From positions 656,001 to 720,000 of the forward strand of contig CM054181.1 of assembly GCA_028829895.1 (NCBI GenBank): a stretch of 64,000 nucleotides of DNA, given 5' to 3'. The translations under genes were made by a program, and so were the position numbers. Positions 12,130 to 22,429 of the stretch are shown piece by piece. How positions within the stretch are numbered: position 1 is the first letter of the stretch; every line of letters starts with the position of its first letter. The DNA comes from Sinotaia quadrata. Taxonomy: Eukaryota; Mollusca; Gastropoda; Architaenioglossa; Viviparidae. A model generated the notes under the pieces. The model saw nothing but the letters and a program-made list of their open reading frames with translations. It was not told the origin of the DNA and ran no database searches.

Positions 12130-12625
12130 AGCATGTATTGGATTTTGTACTTCTTCTGGACTCGCTATCTATTATATTTTATACTTCTGGACTCGCTGTC
12201 TATTATATTTTATACTTCTTCTGGACTCGCTATCTATTATATTTTATACTTCTTCTGGACTCCCTATCTATTATATTTTTAGACTTCTGGACTCGCTGTC
12301 TATTATATTTTAGACTTCTGGACTCGCTGTCTATTATATTTTATACTTCTTCTGGACTTGCTATCTATTATATTTTATACTTCTTCAGGACTCGCTATCT
12401 ATTATATTTTATATTTCTGGACTCGCTGTCTATTATATTTAGACTTCTGGACTCGCTGTCTATTATATTTTATACTTCTGGACTCGCTGTCTATTATATT
12501 TTATACTTCTTCTGGACTTGCTATCTATTATATTTTATACTTCTTCAGGACTCGCTATCTATTATATTTTATACTTCTGGATTCGCTGTCTATTATATTT
12601 TATACTTCTTTTGGACTCGCTTGCT
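12130..12625. repeat. 34/31-bp tandem repeat, about 14 copies
   Basis: GGACTCGCTATCTATTATAT recurs at 34 bp (12189, 12223), or at 31 bp where one CTT is missing. It aligns with the preceding 36-bp unit (GACT-GCT-TCT-ATTA-ATTTT-TACTTCT), so it looks like a homogenised derivative of it. Confidence 0.92.
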
Positions 12626-12759
12626 CTAAGATTACTTTTGTTCCTGTCTTCTTTCCGGGCTGCTCTCTTTAATTGTTTTTCTCTTGTTATAGCTACTTGT
12701 ATGTATCTCTGTAGATATATTCTCATTCTTGTTGGAGCTAATTCTCCATCCCTTGATAG

Positions 12760-13370
12760 GTCTAATTCTCTTTCTCTTTGTAAATATATTTGTTTCACTC
12801 ATATATCTCTATCTCTTAAGAGATCTCTTTTTTGTCTCTTGTTATATCTCTTTATTTGTTTCTCATTTTGTCTGTTGTAGGATCTTTCTCTGTCTCTTAT
12901 TAGATCTCTTTACCTGTCTCTTATTAGATCTCTTTATCTCTCTCTTATTAGATCTGTCTCTTATTAGATCTCTTTATCTCTCTCTTATTAGATCTCTTTA
13001 TCTCTCTCTTATTAGATCTCTTTATCTGTCTCTTATTAGATCCTTTATCTGTCTCTTATTAGATCCTTTATCTGTCTCTTGTTAGAGTTATTTCATTTTC
13101 AGTTATTTCATTTTTATTTCTTTGTCTCCTGTTAGAGCTATATTTTTTGTCTCTTGTTAGGATTATTTCTGTCTGTCTGTCTGGATAAACTATATTTTAA
13201 ATAATTCTCATACGCACACCCTTATAGAGTTATTTTGATATGCTACGGTTTAATGAGCTCTCTTTATTTAACAGTTATTTTCTTTGTTCCTTCTGATATA
13301 CAGTTATTTCTCTTTGTTCTTTCTGATATAGAGTTATTTCTCTTTGTTCCTTCTAATAAATTGTTTTAAT
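12760..13370. repeat. 24-bp and about 30-bp T-rich repeats
   Basis: CTCTTATTAGATCTCTTTAT repeats at about 24 bp between 12890 and 13090. CTTTGTTCCTTCTGATATA repeats about three times at 13270-13370. Confidence 0.85.
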
Positions 13371-13859
13371 TAAGTTATCTTTCTCTTTTTTTTACAATGC
13401 TTTTTCTGTCTATCCTTTGATAAATTATTATTTTAATTAGCCAATTTTTCTGTCTCTTGATAAATTATGATTTGAATTAGCCAATTTCTCTATCTCTTTA
13501 CAGCTGCTTCTGTCTGTCCCTTCTGAAATACAGTTGTTAATCAGATCTCGACAACGGATTCTTGATACATGTAGATATCATGCTATGTTTATTCCTGTTT
13601 ATATGTTTATAATGACCCCAAGGACATTATAGTAACCTTCAGGTTAAGCTGAAGTGTTTCTTGACCATGATTAGCTGTTTCATGAGAGATTTCTAACTTT
13701 CAATTTTTTCCTTTGATTGATATTGACATACGTGCGTAAAATAATTTATTTATTATTTATTTTTTTCTTGTGGAAAAGTTACTTTTTCAGCTTCTAATTT
13801 TACTGGATACATTCAGACAGCCATACGTACAAACATTCATTCACACGTATATGCATACA

Positions 13860-14035
13860 TGCTATCATTCACACAGTACTTATATATTGGTATTCGTACG
13901 TAATTGCTGTCATATACCATAGACATTCACACAGTTCTTGTATATTGGTATTCGTACGTAACTGCTGTCATATACCATAGACATTCACACAGTTCTTGTA
14001 TATTGGTATTCGTACATAACTATTGTTATAGAGCT
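13860..14035. repeat. 58-bp tandem repeat, 3 copies
   Basis: ATTGGTATTCGTAC occurs at 13886, 13944 and 14002; CATAGACATTCACACAG lies in each unit. Confidence 0.9.
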
Positions 14036-14039
14036 CATA

Positions 14040-14450
14040 TAGTAGAGATAATAATGAATTCAGTCAGAGATATACCATAGACATATTCACACCTGATAAT
14101 ATATTTCCAAACGCACATGTTTAAAATTGTTGTCTAAGTGCATACTTACACCGGTATATTCGCAAACTAACACACATTGGTACATATCACACACAAATAT
14201 GCGCAATGCACATAGCCTTATACTAGTATAAATACTCCCTTAACCGCCGTAAATATTTCTTTCTTCCTTCTCTTACAGACATTTTTTTCTTTCTTATAAA
14301 ATGCCATTGTTAGAGGTTTTCAGAATGGCTCATTTTATCACGTTTTGAGTTGAAGCCTACTATAGTTATATTTAGAAAGTATAAAATAAAGTATAAAATA
14401 TAAAATATAGCAGAAATTAGGAACCTATCAGTACTACAAATTCGATTGCG
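14040..14450. other. Unique AT-rich sequence
   Basis: No open frame or structured feature of note. A short (TAAAATA)n stretch lies near 14380-14410. Confidence 0.5.
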
Positions 14451-15215
14451 CTGAACGAGACATCACTAATATGATGTAAATCGATCTCACTCTAAACGAC
14501 CTATCATTATTATGATGTAAATCGATCTCACTCTAAACGACCTATCATTATTATGATGTAAATCGATCTCAGTCTGAACAACATATCAGTAATAATACCA
14601 TGCAGGTCGATCTCAGTCTGAACAACCTATCAGAAACAGGCGTCATGGGATCTTTACGATCTCAGTCTGAACAACCTATCAGAAACAGGCGTCATGGGAT
14701 CTTTACGATCTCAGTCTGAACAACCTATCAGAAACAGGCGTCATGGGATCTTTACGATCTCAGTCTGAACAACCTATCAGAAACAGGCGTCATGGGATCT
14801 TTACGATCTCAGTCTGAACAACCTATCAGAAACAGGCGTCATGGGATCTTTACGATCTCAGTCTGAACAACCTATCAAACAGGCGTCATGGGATCTTTAC
14901 GATCTCAGTCTGAACAACCTATCAGAAACAGGCGTCATGGGATCTTTACGATCTCAGTCTGAACAACCTATCAGAAACAGGCGTCATGGGATCTTTACGA
15001 TCTCAGTCTGAACAACCTATCAGAAACAGGCGTCATGGGATCTTTACGATCTCAGTCTGAACAACCTATCAGAAACAGGCGTCATGGGATCTTTACGATC
15101 TCAGTCTGAACAACCTATCAGAAACAGGCGTCATGGGATCTTTACGATCTCAGTCTGAACAACCTATCAGAAACAGGCGTCATGGGATCTTTACGATCTC
15201 AGTCTCAACGACTTA
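14450..15215. repeat. 41-bp then 49-bp satellite, about 15 copies in total
   Basis: Three 41-bp units with ATGATGTAAATCGATCTCA (14471, 14512 and on) grade into about 12 copies of a 49-bp unit containing GATCTCAGTCTGAACAACC and AACAGGCGTCATGGGATC. The 49-bp copies are almost identical; one near 14870 has lost a few bases. The array ends about 40 bp from an interstitial telomere block. Confidence 0.95.
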
Positions 15216-15254
15216 TCAGTAATAAGCAATCGACTTGTTCGCTTTCAAGTTGTG

Positions 15255-15305
15255 CTAACCCTAACCCTAACCCTAACCCTAACCCTAACCCTAACCCTAA
15301 CCCTA
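15255..15305 (-). repeat. Interstitial telomeric repeat (CCCTAA)n
   Basis: About eight uninterrupted CTAACC units, i.e. TTAGGG on the minus strand. It is short and internal, flanked on both sides by unrelated tandem arrays, so it is not a chromosome end in this window. Confidence 0.95.
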
Positions 15306-15309
15306 CTCA

Positions 15310-15500
15310 TTTTATCAAGTACTCACAGAAAATCTGAGAGAATCTGGTTTTCTGCCTACGCAAAGTACTCACAGACAAGAGAGGGAATCTGGTTTTCTGC
15401 CTACGCAAAGTACTCACAGAAAAGAGGGAATCTGGTTTTCTGCCTACGCAAAGTACTCACAGAAAAGAGGGAATCTGGTTTTCTGCCTACGCAAAACTTG
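15310..15500. repeat. 43-45-bp tandem repeat, 4 copies
   Basis: CTGGTTTTCTGCCTACGCAA followed by AGTACTCACAGA; CAAAGTACTC occurs at 15361, 15406 and 15449. It directly follows the telomeric block. Confidence 0.92.
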
Positions 15501-15659
15501 AGCTGGATTCAGTATTTTAATACCCTTTACTGAACTTTAAAGTACACACACACACATAGTGTTTCGTAGATTGGGGATGGGGTCGTTCTTTTTAATCTAC
15601 TGAGAAAAGCAGTGAGAGAGAGAATCGATGGTGATTAAATTTTGAAAATGTATACTTGT

Positions 15660-15662
15660 GTA

Positions 15663-15721
<59 letters not shown>

Positions 15722-15735
15722 GTGTGTGTGTGGTT
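15660..15735. repeat. (TG)n microsatellite
   Basis: TG dinucleotides interrupted by TATG; a short (AC)n lies at 15545-15556. Confidence 0.95.
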
Positions 15736-15894
15736 GTTTCTTATTTTCCATCATGTGCTTTAAACGTTATTTTCACACTTAATTTTCTCCTTTAAAATCT
15801 CTAGCTGTACATGTTTATGCTTTCTCTTCGCCTTCTTGTTTATTTAAGAATGCGATCACACATGTATCATGCATGTGCGGATGGATTAATGGAT

Positions 15895-16025
<131 letters not shown>

Positions 16026-16129
16026 ATATTAATTGCAAAGACCGTCATTGTCGAAAGTACAATGTTCGTGCAAGCGAATATTCAATGGTATTTGGTTTGA
16101 TTTGTATATAATCTTCTTCTCTAATCGTG

Positions 16130-16660
16130 CTGGAAAAGCTACGATTTTCTCACGACATTTATGAACACAGATATTCAAACCGCTACTTTTCCAGAACGGA
16201 AGTGATTCTGGTGGAACCACGAGCTAGAGATGCATGGCGGTGTTAGATTTCCTTCACGTGAAAGTGGCAAGTCAGTAAAAAGTGTCACGTGACGAAATCA
16301 GTGTACGAACGTATCCCGACAACATGTCGACGGACGCATTATCAAGTGTGCAAGACGGATGTAGTGGTGGTACAGATTGTTTCAGCTAACCATCACCCAC
16401 CTCACAACTACTTGTCTTTAAATTTTCTATCGATCTACGAGTATGCGCGGTCGCGACTTTCCCCAAATAAAACATTATGTCAACAGTCATACGACCCTAG
16501 AGATCCCGATTCGCTGGTTTGTCAAATTCCGTTGTTTCAAGCCGAAAGGGAAAAGACGAATCTGCGTTTTATCTAGATGAGGTGTTCAATTCCGTATGAA
16601 AGTAGTTCGTAACTGCGACGTCATACGTAGTCGTAGTATCAATAGCATAGCCACGCAATC
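16130..16660. other. CpG-denser unique patch with two CACGTG sites
   Basis: This 530-bp stretch carries about 35 CpG by eye, clearly more than its AT-rich surroundings. CACGTG E-box-like palindromes lie at 16255-16260 and 16286-16291. A plus-strand frame at 16289-16576 is open for 95 codons with mixed composition, but no domain is recognised. It could be a promoter-proximal or exonic region of a gene mostly outside recognition, or a less decayed insertion. Confidence 0.35.
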
Positions 16661-16689
16661 TTTATGTCGTCATGATTAGCTGTCTGCTT

Positions 16690-16935
16690 TTGGTGCGTAA
16701 TGTGACCTCAAGAAAGCCCTACTATTTTTAGTTTTGGTACGTAATGTGACCTCAATAAAACCATACTATCTCTAGCTTTGGAACGTAATGCGACCTCAAG
16801 TAAACTATACTATCTCTAGCTTTGGTACGTAATGTGACCTAAAAAAAAAAACATACTATCTCTAGCTTTGGTACGTAATGCGACCTCAAGAAAACCATAT
16901 TATCTCTAGCTTTGATATGTAATGTGACTTCATGC
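16690..16935. repeat. 44-bp tandem repeat, about 5 copies
   Basis: TAGCTTTGGTACGTAATGTG recurs every 44 bp (GTAATG at 16741, 16785) with CCATACTATCTC between. Confidence 0.92.
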
Positions 16936-16939
16936 ATAT

Positions 16940-17260
16940 CTTAACTTTGTAGACATTAAGATGGATTGTTAATTTTTATATGTGTATGTTTGTATTTGTT
17001 TGGCTGGGGAAGAGCTTTTAACATATGATACAATAAACTGCTATATAGCTGCACAACAGATACATTAATAGGATGACTAAATTTTAAGAACTGTTCCAAC
17101 TTTACATAATGTTAATCTGCGCAAGGAGGTACATTGCTCGCAACTTGATAATTCAGTCTTACAGCTATTCACGAAGTATGAGTTGCGTTTTTAATCACTT
17201 CCATTAATTAACATTCAGTGATGTATTGACTTCACACAAATGTACCTCTAAAAAAACAAT
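16940..17260. other. Unique AT-rich sequence
   Basis: Nothing recognised. Confidence 0.5.
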
Positions 17261-17261
17261 T

Positions 17262-17447
17262 ACTTTAATCCACTAAAACACGTCGTTATATTTTACGACG
17301 AAGGCAATTACTTTAATCCACTAAAACACGTCGTTATATTTTACGACGAAGGCAATTACTTTAATCCACTAAAACACGTCGGTATATTTTACGACGAAGG
17401 CAATTACTTTAATCCACTAAAACATGTCGTTATATTTTACGACGATT
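17262..17447. repeat. 48-bp tandem repeat, 4 copies, hairpin in each unit
   Basis: TTTAATCCACTAAAACACG recurs every 48 bp (17281, 17329 for CGTCGTTATATT). Each unit contains CGTCGT and ACGACG as 6-bp inverted arms around an 8-base AT loop; one copy carries CGTCGG and spoils an arm. Confidence 0.93.
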
Positions 17448-17469
17448 GGGTCTTTAACTGCGACAGACG

Positions 17470-17690
17470 CAACACACTAGAAACTGATCATGAACCAAAT
17501 TATTGTACTGCCATAGAGATTGATAAGGAACTAAATGTTGTAAAGCCATATAGACTGACCAGGAACCACATTGTTGACGTCATAGAATCTAAAAATGAAC
17601 CAAATAGCCATGAAGATCGGACTGGAACCGAAGAGGTGTATAGCCTAAGACCAGGAACCTAAATGACACCTATAGAGACCGGCCTTATAT
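17470..17690. repeat. Degenerate about 45-bp repeat, about 5 copies
   Basis: Blocks such as GAACCAAAT and CATAGAGA/CATAGACT recur at irregular spacing of about 40-50 bp; an old, decayed array. Confidence 0.5.
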
Positions 17691-17826
17691 ATCTACGGTG
17701 AGCAGTCAGCGTCCCTCCAACCCTCCCCCCTCCCCACACAACAGTCGATTGAATCACAAACGTAACTGTACACAGCAAATGAAACCCCATTCAAGCTTGA
17801 AGCAACAAAATTAAAACTTGTTACCG

Positions 17827-18114
17827 TTAAATAACGTCACTAACAGCACCAGACAAGCTAAGACTCGCCGCTCTGCTAGACGAAATGCGACCTATTGTTA
17901 ATATGCCGCCCACGACGGAATTCTCCAGAATATTATAGGATTGGCCTTTTGTAAATTCATTAGCAGTCTGTAAGGCCTGCATGCATGAAGACAGCAGCTT
18001 CTCGTAACGACGTCTTGCGTCTGGATCGCTGGGATTACCAAGTGGCCAGAGTCGTTGCCAAGAAATAAAGTTGGATTTTAAAAGAAGAGCTGGAATCGTG
18101 GAGCTAGGAACCCC
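17827..18114 (-). CDS. 96-codon open stretch, possible terminal exon, family unknown
   Basis: The minus strand is open from just inside a TGA (18117-18115) to a TAA at 17829-17827. The translation has balanced composition with no repeats: a basic/acidic segment (DPDARRRYEKLLSSCMQALQ), then ENSVVGGILTIG, then SSSRAARLSLSGAVSDVI at the C-terminus. The first ATG comes about halfway, so if coding it is probably a 3-prime exon; AG acceptor candidates exist near 18095-18110 on this strand. CpG is higher than in the flanks. I do not recognise the family. The plus strand also has a short open piece here, so coding strand and status are uncertain. Confidence 0.3.
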   Translation of the reverse strand, partial: GVPSSTIPALLLKSNFISWQRLWPLGNPSDPDARRRYEKLLSSCMQALQTANEFTKGQSYNILENSVVGGILTIGRISSSRAASLSLSGAVSDVI

Positions 18115-18119
18115 TCAGA

Positions 18120-18575
18120 TGGGTCTGTTAAGCATCTAAGAATCCTGTTATCTCCTAGACAAGGTGACGCTGGGAATCAAAAGCAAAGGCTGCTTAGTTT
18201 TTGATTTATGGGACATAATACTCTTTTCCTGTACTGCGTTCGGAGAAGGCAGTTTATTTTTATGTATACATGTATATTTCTGAAGTCGATTTTATGTATT
18301 TGTCTATATCCAGGTAATAATCATAAATTTCAGTGCTGGGATGGCATGGGAGAAGGGGAAGACTGTTTCTCTACAGATTCATATGCATGAACACTTATGC
18401 GTGATGTGACGTGCTCTTGTCGAAGAAATATTGGAAGATATGTGTGAATCAGGAAATAATTTCAAAAAAGTTAAATAAATAAGTTCAAATAATATCTTTC
18501 ATTACTTGGTAATCCTAAAGTGCATTTTGTCCTTTTGAATTTCGCACGAGAAAAAGTTTCTCATTTCAGGTTCGA
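18120..18575. other. Unique sequence, no gene recognised
   Basis: AT-rich; a TTTGCTTTTGATTCCCAG splice-acceptor-like run can be read on the minus strand near 18165-18182. Confidence 0.35.
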
Positions 18576-18576
18576 G

Positions 18577-18815
18577 AGCAGTAAAAACTAAATGACTCTA
18601 AATAAGCGTTTACAAGTGCAAAGAGCAGTAAAAACTAAATGACTCTAAATGAGCGTTTACAAGTGCAAAGAGCAGTAAAAACTAAATGACTCTAAATGAG
18701 CGTTTACAAGTGCAAAGAGCAGTAAAAACTAAATGACTCTAAATGAACGTTTACAAGTGCAAAGAGCAGTAAAAAAATAAATGACTCTAAATGAGCGTAT
18801 ACAAGTGCAAAGAAC
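18577..18815. repeat. 47-bp tandem repeat, about 5 copies
   Basis: GAGCAGTAAAAACTAAATGA and GCGTTTACAAGTGCAAA alternate with a 47-bp period (18606, 18653). Confidence 0.95.
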
Positions 18816-18839
18816 AATGGCGGATGGGAGTGAAGGTGT

Positions 18840-18933
18840 GCGTGAGAGAGTTGTGTGTGTGTTATAACATAAGCGAGAGAGTGAATATACATGTCTGTGT
18901 GTGTGTTATAACATAAGCGAGAGAGTGAATATT

Positions 18934-18975
<42 letters not shown>
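18840..18975. repeat. (GT)n with a 2-copy flanking unit
   Basis: GTTATAACATAAGCGAGAGA occurs twice, each next to a GT run; the second run ends near 18975. Confidence 0.9.
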
Positions 18976-18977
<2 letters not shown>

Positions 18978-19036
18978 TTGTGAAAACGAAACCTGCTTTC
19001 GATGGCACAATGAAATCTAAAGGCTTGATCCATACT

Positions 19037-19216
19037 CTAGACACTTCATCTGAAACAGATGTACGTCACAAAACGAAAGTTTTAGACACTTCGTCTGAAA
19101 CAGATGTACGTCACAAAACGAAAGCTCTAGACACTTCGACTGAAACAGATCTACGTCACAAGACGAAAGCTCTAGACACTTCACCTGAAACAGATGTACG
19201 TCACAAAACGAAAGCT
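19037..19216 (+). repeat. 45-bp in-frame tandem repeat, 4 copies
   Basis: GACACTTC repeats every 45 bp. The plus frame (18935-19276) gives a hydrophilic 15-residue repeat (LDTSSETDVRHKTKA, with S-to-T, S-to-P and V-to-L changes); the minus frame is also open. No start context or domain supports a gene, but copy differences are mostly single substitutions that leave the frame open. Coding is possible, not shown. Confidence 0.85.
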
Positions 19217-19732
19217 CCAATAGACAATAATCCAAATATACAATTACGCCGACAAAAATCGAAATCCAAAAACTAACACTGAAAGAAAAGAGTGACGGGT
19301 GAAATAATTTGCAATACAAATTATGGACGAGCAATATTCACTCACTGTTTAAAGAAGTTTTTTTTAAAAGTTTAAGCTCGGACCCTAATGTGCCAAACGC
19401 AAGAAATACAAGAGAAGAAAATAAACGAAGAAAAATATTTTCTACTACAAAGAGAAACACTAAACGCAGATTTTCAACATACATTCATTTAACTGAGATG
19501 TGTAAATACAATATGTGAATGAATAACTGAAAGTTTAAATATAAATAAATAAATAACAATTTTTACATTAGGTAAGTAAAAAAACAAAATAACAATTACC
19601 CCAGGAACGACGAATAAACAGGAGAGGGGGAGTAACTCAATTTCCTTCTCTACGTCATGACTGTCAGGTCGGTGACAAAGAAATTGCAAAACAATGGACA
19701 CTCCTTGAACCTCCACACTGATAGGCGCGCAC

Positions 19733-19741
19733 ATACACACA

Positions 19742-19795
<54 letters not shown>

Positions 19796-19895
19796 CACAC
19801 AAGACTCTACCCTTCAGGCGGACAGACACACACACACACACACACACATATATACACACAAGACTCTCTCTACCCTTCAAGCGGACAGATGTATC
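19733..19895. repeat. (AC)n and duplicated unit
   Basis: Two (AC)n tracts are separated by a duplicated block containing AAGACTCT, CTACCCTTCA and GCGGACAGA. Confidence 0.92.
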
Positions 19896-19899
19896 TAGT

Positions 19900-20325
19900 G
19901 ATGAGGACAAACGGTAACGCTTCCAGTCATTCGGCTGATTGGATGGATAGGCGGCGTTGGGAGGACTTCTGGCAAGCGGAATGGGAGAGGAAAAGAAGCA
20001 ATGCTATGTCCAGGTGGCAGTTCAGACACAAGGAGCGCTCTGGAATAAACCGAATAAACTCTCTCGCCTGGCGGACGAAATGGGTGGGTGGGGGACAGAA
20101 ATAGTGCAAGCTAGCATCTCGCCAGATCTGTACCTGGAAGGTGTATGTGCGCGGGATATGCTACACCTACCCCAGCTTCTTTGGCCGTATGATGGTGGTG
20201 CGTTGAAGGGCTGTCAAATGGCCCATTTGATATATATGTCTGGTCAAGTTCCTTCTGTGTGACTGGCTTTGCTTTGGTCATTTGCCCTAGTCCCTTTCCT
20301 TTCTTCTTCTAGATTTGGGTGAGTG
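19900..20325. other. Unique, relatively GC-rich sequence, no assignment
   Basis: Plus-strand frames at 19889-20104 (71 codons) and 19957-20262 (101 codons) overlap; neither shows a domain I recognise. Composition is less AT-rich than the neighbours, so this may be a decayed insertion. Confidence 0.25.
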
Positions 20326-20326
20326 T

Positions 20327-20480
20327 TGAAGCTCACTACAGGTAATCAAAGATTAGGTGTGCCATGTTGACCACATGATACTACAATAACTACATGATTT
20401 GGGGGGGGGGGGTTGGAATTAAAGCTCAGTGCAGGTAATCAAAGATTAGTTGTGTCAAGATGACCACATGATACTACATG
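20327..20480. repeat. Direct duplication flanking a G-run
   Basis: GGTAATCAAAGATTAG and TGACCACATGATACTAC occur twice about 90-100 bp apart with a 12-G run (about 20401-20412) between them. Confidence 0.85.
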
Positions 20481-20619
20481 ATGGCTGAAATAGCCCCAGG
20501 TTAAACTGACCCCGTCTGGAGCAGGAATCCTTTTGGGTCCTAGTATTATCTAGTATTATTTTTCTTCTGCATTTGACCATCTTGATATTTAGAGATGGGA
20601 AATCTTAGAATTCTTTGAT

Positions 20620-20690
20620 TCCTTGAAGTCTTGTTGTTATCGTTTCTCTTTGTTTTGAAGTCTTGTTGTTATCGTTTCTCTTTGTTGTTT
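20620..20690. repeat. 31-bp direct duplication inside the RLE remnant
   Basis: GAAGTCTTGTTGTTATCGTT occurs at 20625 and 20656. Confidence 0.9.
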
Positions 20691-21184
20691 CCTCTTTAAT
20701 AGACTCCACAAAGTTTTTTCCTTTCCCCAGCGTCCTTTGTCAGTTAACTCTTTGTCTCAATTTTCTTTCGTATTTTTCGAGAATATATTCCTCCTACGCT
20801 CCGTTACAGTTTGGTTTTGACTTTTGTTGTTACAGATTTTCATTGTCAAAATATTAGGTATTATGCATTTCAGGGGCGCCACGTAAACGGATGTGCTAAG
20901 CATAGTTGGTTGAATTTAGGACTCAGCCTCAGTGGATTTCACTTTTGGAACTCGGGAGAAAGCCTGGGCGTTTTCCTGTCACGTCACTTTGGACAGAGGT
21001 AGAACTGCAGGGATTTTCTAAAATTTCCGGGAGTATTTAGATTCCTCATTAGAAACTGAATTTACTAGTTTGGTTTGTAATCGATTTTCTTTTGCTTCTT
21101 TTGTGGCTGGAATCCTTGTCTCTCAAGCCATATGCAATTGCCACTGCTTTATATCTTGGACCATCTGGTTACTTAGTGTGAATG

Positions 21185-21390
21185 TATATCTCTATATTAC
21201 AGCAATAATTGCTTGTAATCTTTGGTCTATTTCAAGGCTGTTTGTTTATCTCTCTATATTACAGCAATAATTGCTTGTAATCTTTGGTCTATTTCAAGGC
21301 TGTTTGTTCATCTATCTATATTACAGCAATAATTCCTTGTTATCTTTGGTCCATTTCAAGGCTGTTTGTTTATCTCTCTATTGTCTGCGG
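21185..21390. repeat. 61-bp tandem repeat, 3 copies, inside the RLE remnant
   Basis: CTATATTACAGCAATAATTG starts units 61 bp apart (21191, 21252 and on); GGCTGTTTGTTTATCTCTC is shared. The repeat lies within the span read as pre-RT coding sequence, and its length breaks the frame. Confidence 0.9.
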
Positions 21391-22164
21391 TAGTTCCTGA
21401 TCTCTTCATAAGTTGTAATCTGTTGATTTTAAACTTTGTCTTCACTTCTCAGCCCTGTACAGGACTTCTGCGAGTGTGATTACTTGTTTCATGCTTGAGT
21501 GACAGTGTTGTTGTCGCTGTTGTTGACTATAGGTGTGGCGGAGCACTTTTCTCCTGTTCCTCTTGATGCTGGTGTTGCCGCTGGTATTATTATTGATGGT
21601 GTCCATTGATGGTGTCTATTGTTTCCTGTTTTTAAATTTGAGATTTTGGTAATGTGTGAAGGTGGGCGTTTTATATTCTTACAGTGTTTTCTTCGCGTAA
21701 TTTTTTTGCAGGGTATTTCAATTGGAGTGAGTAGTTGTCTGTATTGTTGTTGGCTCTGTCTTCCAGCCGAAGCTGGTTTCTAACACCATTTTCTGTAGCG
21801 CATCGACCCATACTGATATTTCCAATAATCATGGCAACGACAGGGCGCTTGATATGTTGATTTATTTTCCTTTTTGCAGATCTGATCTGGTCTTCGTCTG
21901 GTGGCCAGGTTGTTTCTTCTATTTTGATACAGATATTCACTGAATTTTGTTTTCGTTTCTTAGTATTTTGACCGCCTGTGTGTTAGCTAGCGCAGGTCAT
22001 TGCTGTCAGGTATGTTACTGAGTCATCATTGAAGTCTTGGCCTGGGTTATAGAGTTGTAATTAGTATGTGAGAGAAAGTCTCGGTTTCATGTTTACTTCC
22101 GTCTGCGTTTAAGTTTTCTTCTTGTTTGGTGGTAGTTTCCATTTTTGGTTGTCGGTTGCGTTAT

Positions 22165-22290
22165 TGCAAGTCTGTCTGGGTGGTCGACGTTTTGATGTTT
22201 TAAGGTATTGCATTTCTTGGCGTCTGCTTTTGTCTCGGTGGTCGACTTTTTGATGTTTGAGGTATTGTATTTCTTGGCGTCTGCTTTTGT
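22165..22290. repeat. 58-bp duplication inside the RLE remnant
   Basis: TGGTCGAC at 22181 and 22239, and CGTCTGCTTTT at 22221 and 22279, give a 58-bp period. It lies in a 92-codon minus-strand frame rich in Lys/Thr. Confidence 0.88.
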
Positions 22291-22429
22291 TGTTGTTACT
22301 ATTGTTCGTGTAAAGCCTAGGTCTCGATTTACTTTTCTCTGTTGGGTTTCATTCTCTTGCAATACCTTCACTTATTTTCGCTAGTTGTAGGGCGTTGGTT
22401 TCATCTTTTCGTGTGGAAGAAAATCAGTC

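Larger units (their letters stand above)
20490..22400 (-). mobile_element. RLE-type non-LTR retrotransposon, decayed N-terminal half
   Basis: Read on the minus strand, several frames together resemble the region before and at the start of the reverse transcriptase in restriction-like-endonuclease (R2/NeSL-like) elements. At 21940-21671 a Trp-Pro-Pro/basic stretch is followed by NQLRLEDR. At 20790-20693 EKYERKLRQRVN then GKGKNFVESIKEE resembles the pre-RT segment. At 20540-20501 PAPDGV resembles the KAPGPDGV signature. Stops and frameshifts are frequent, so it is a dead copy. Internal tandem duplications are described separately. Its orientation matches the 38.9-40.3 kb copy, but the order rules out one split element. 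Identification rests on remembered family features. Confidence 0.45.

Noticed and set aside
15255..15305. A real chromosome end
   Set aside because: Only about 50 bp, with about 48 kb of sequence on one side and 15 kb on the other; interstitial.
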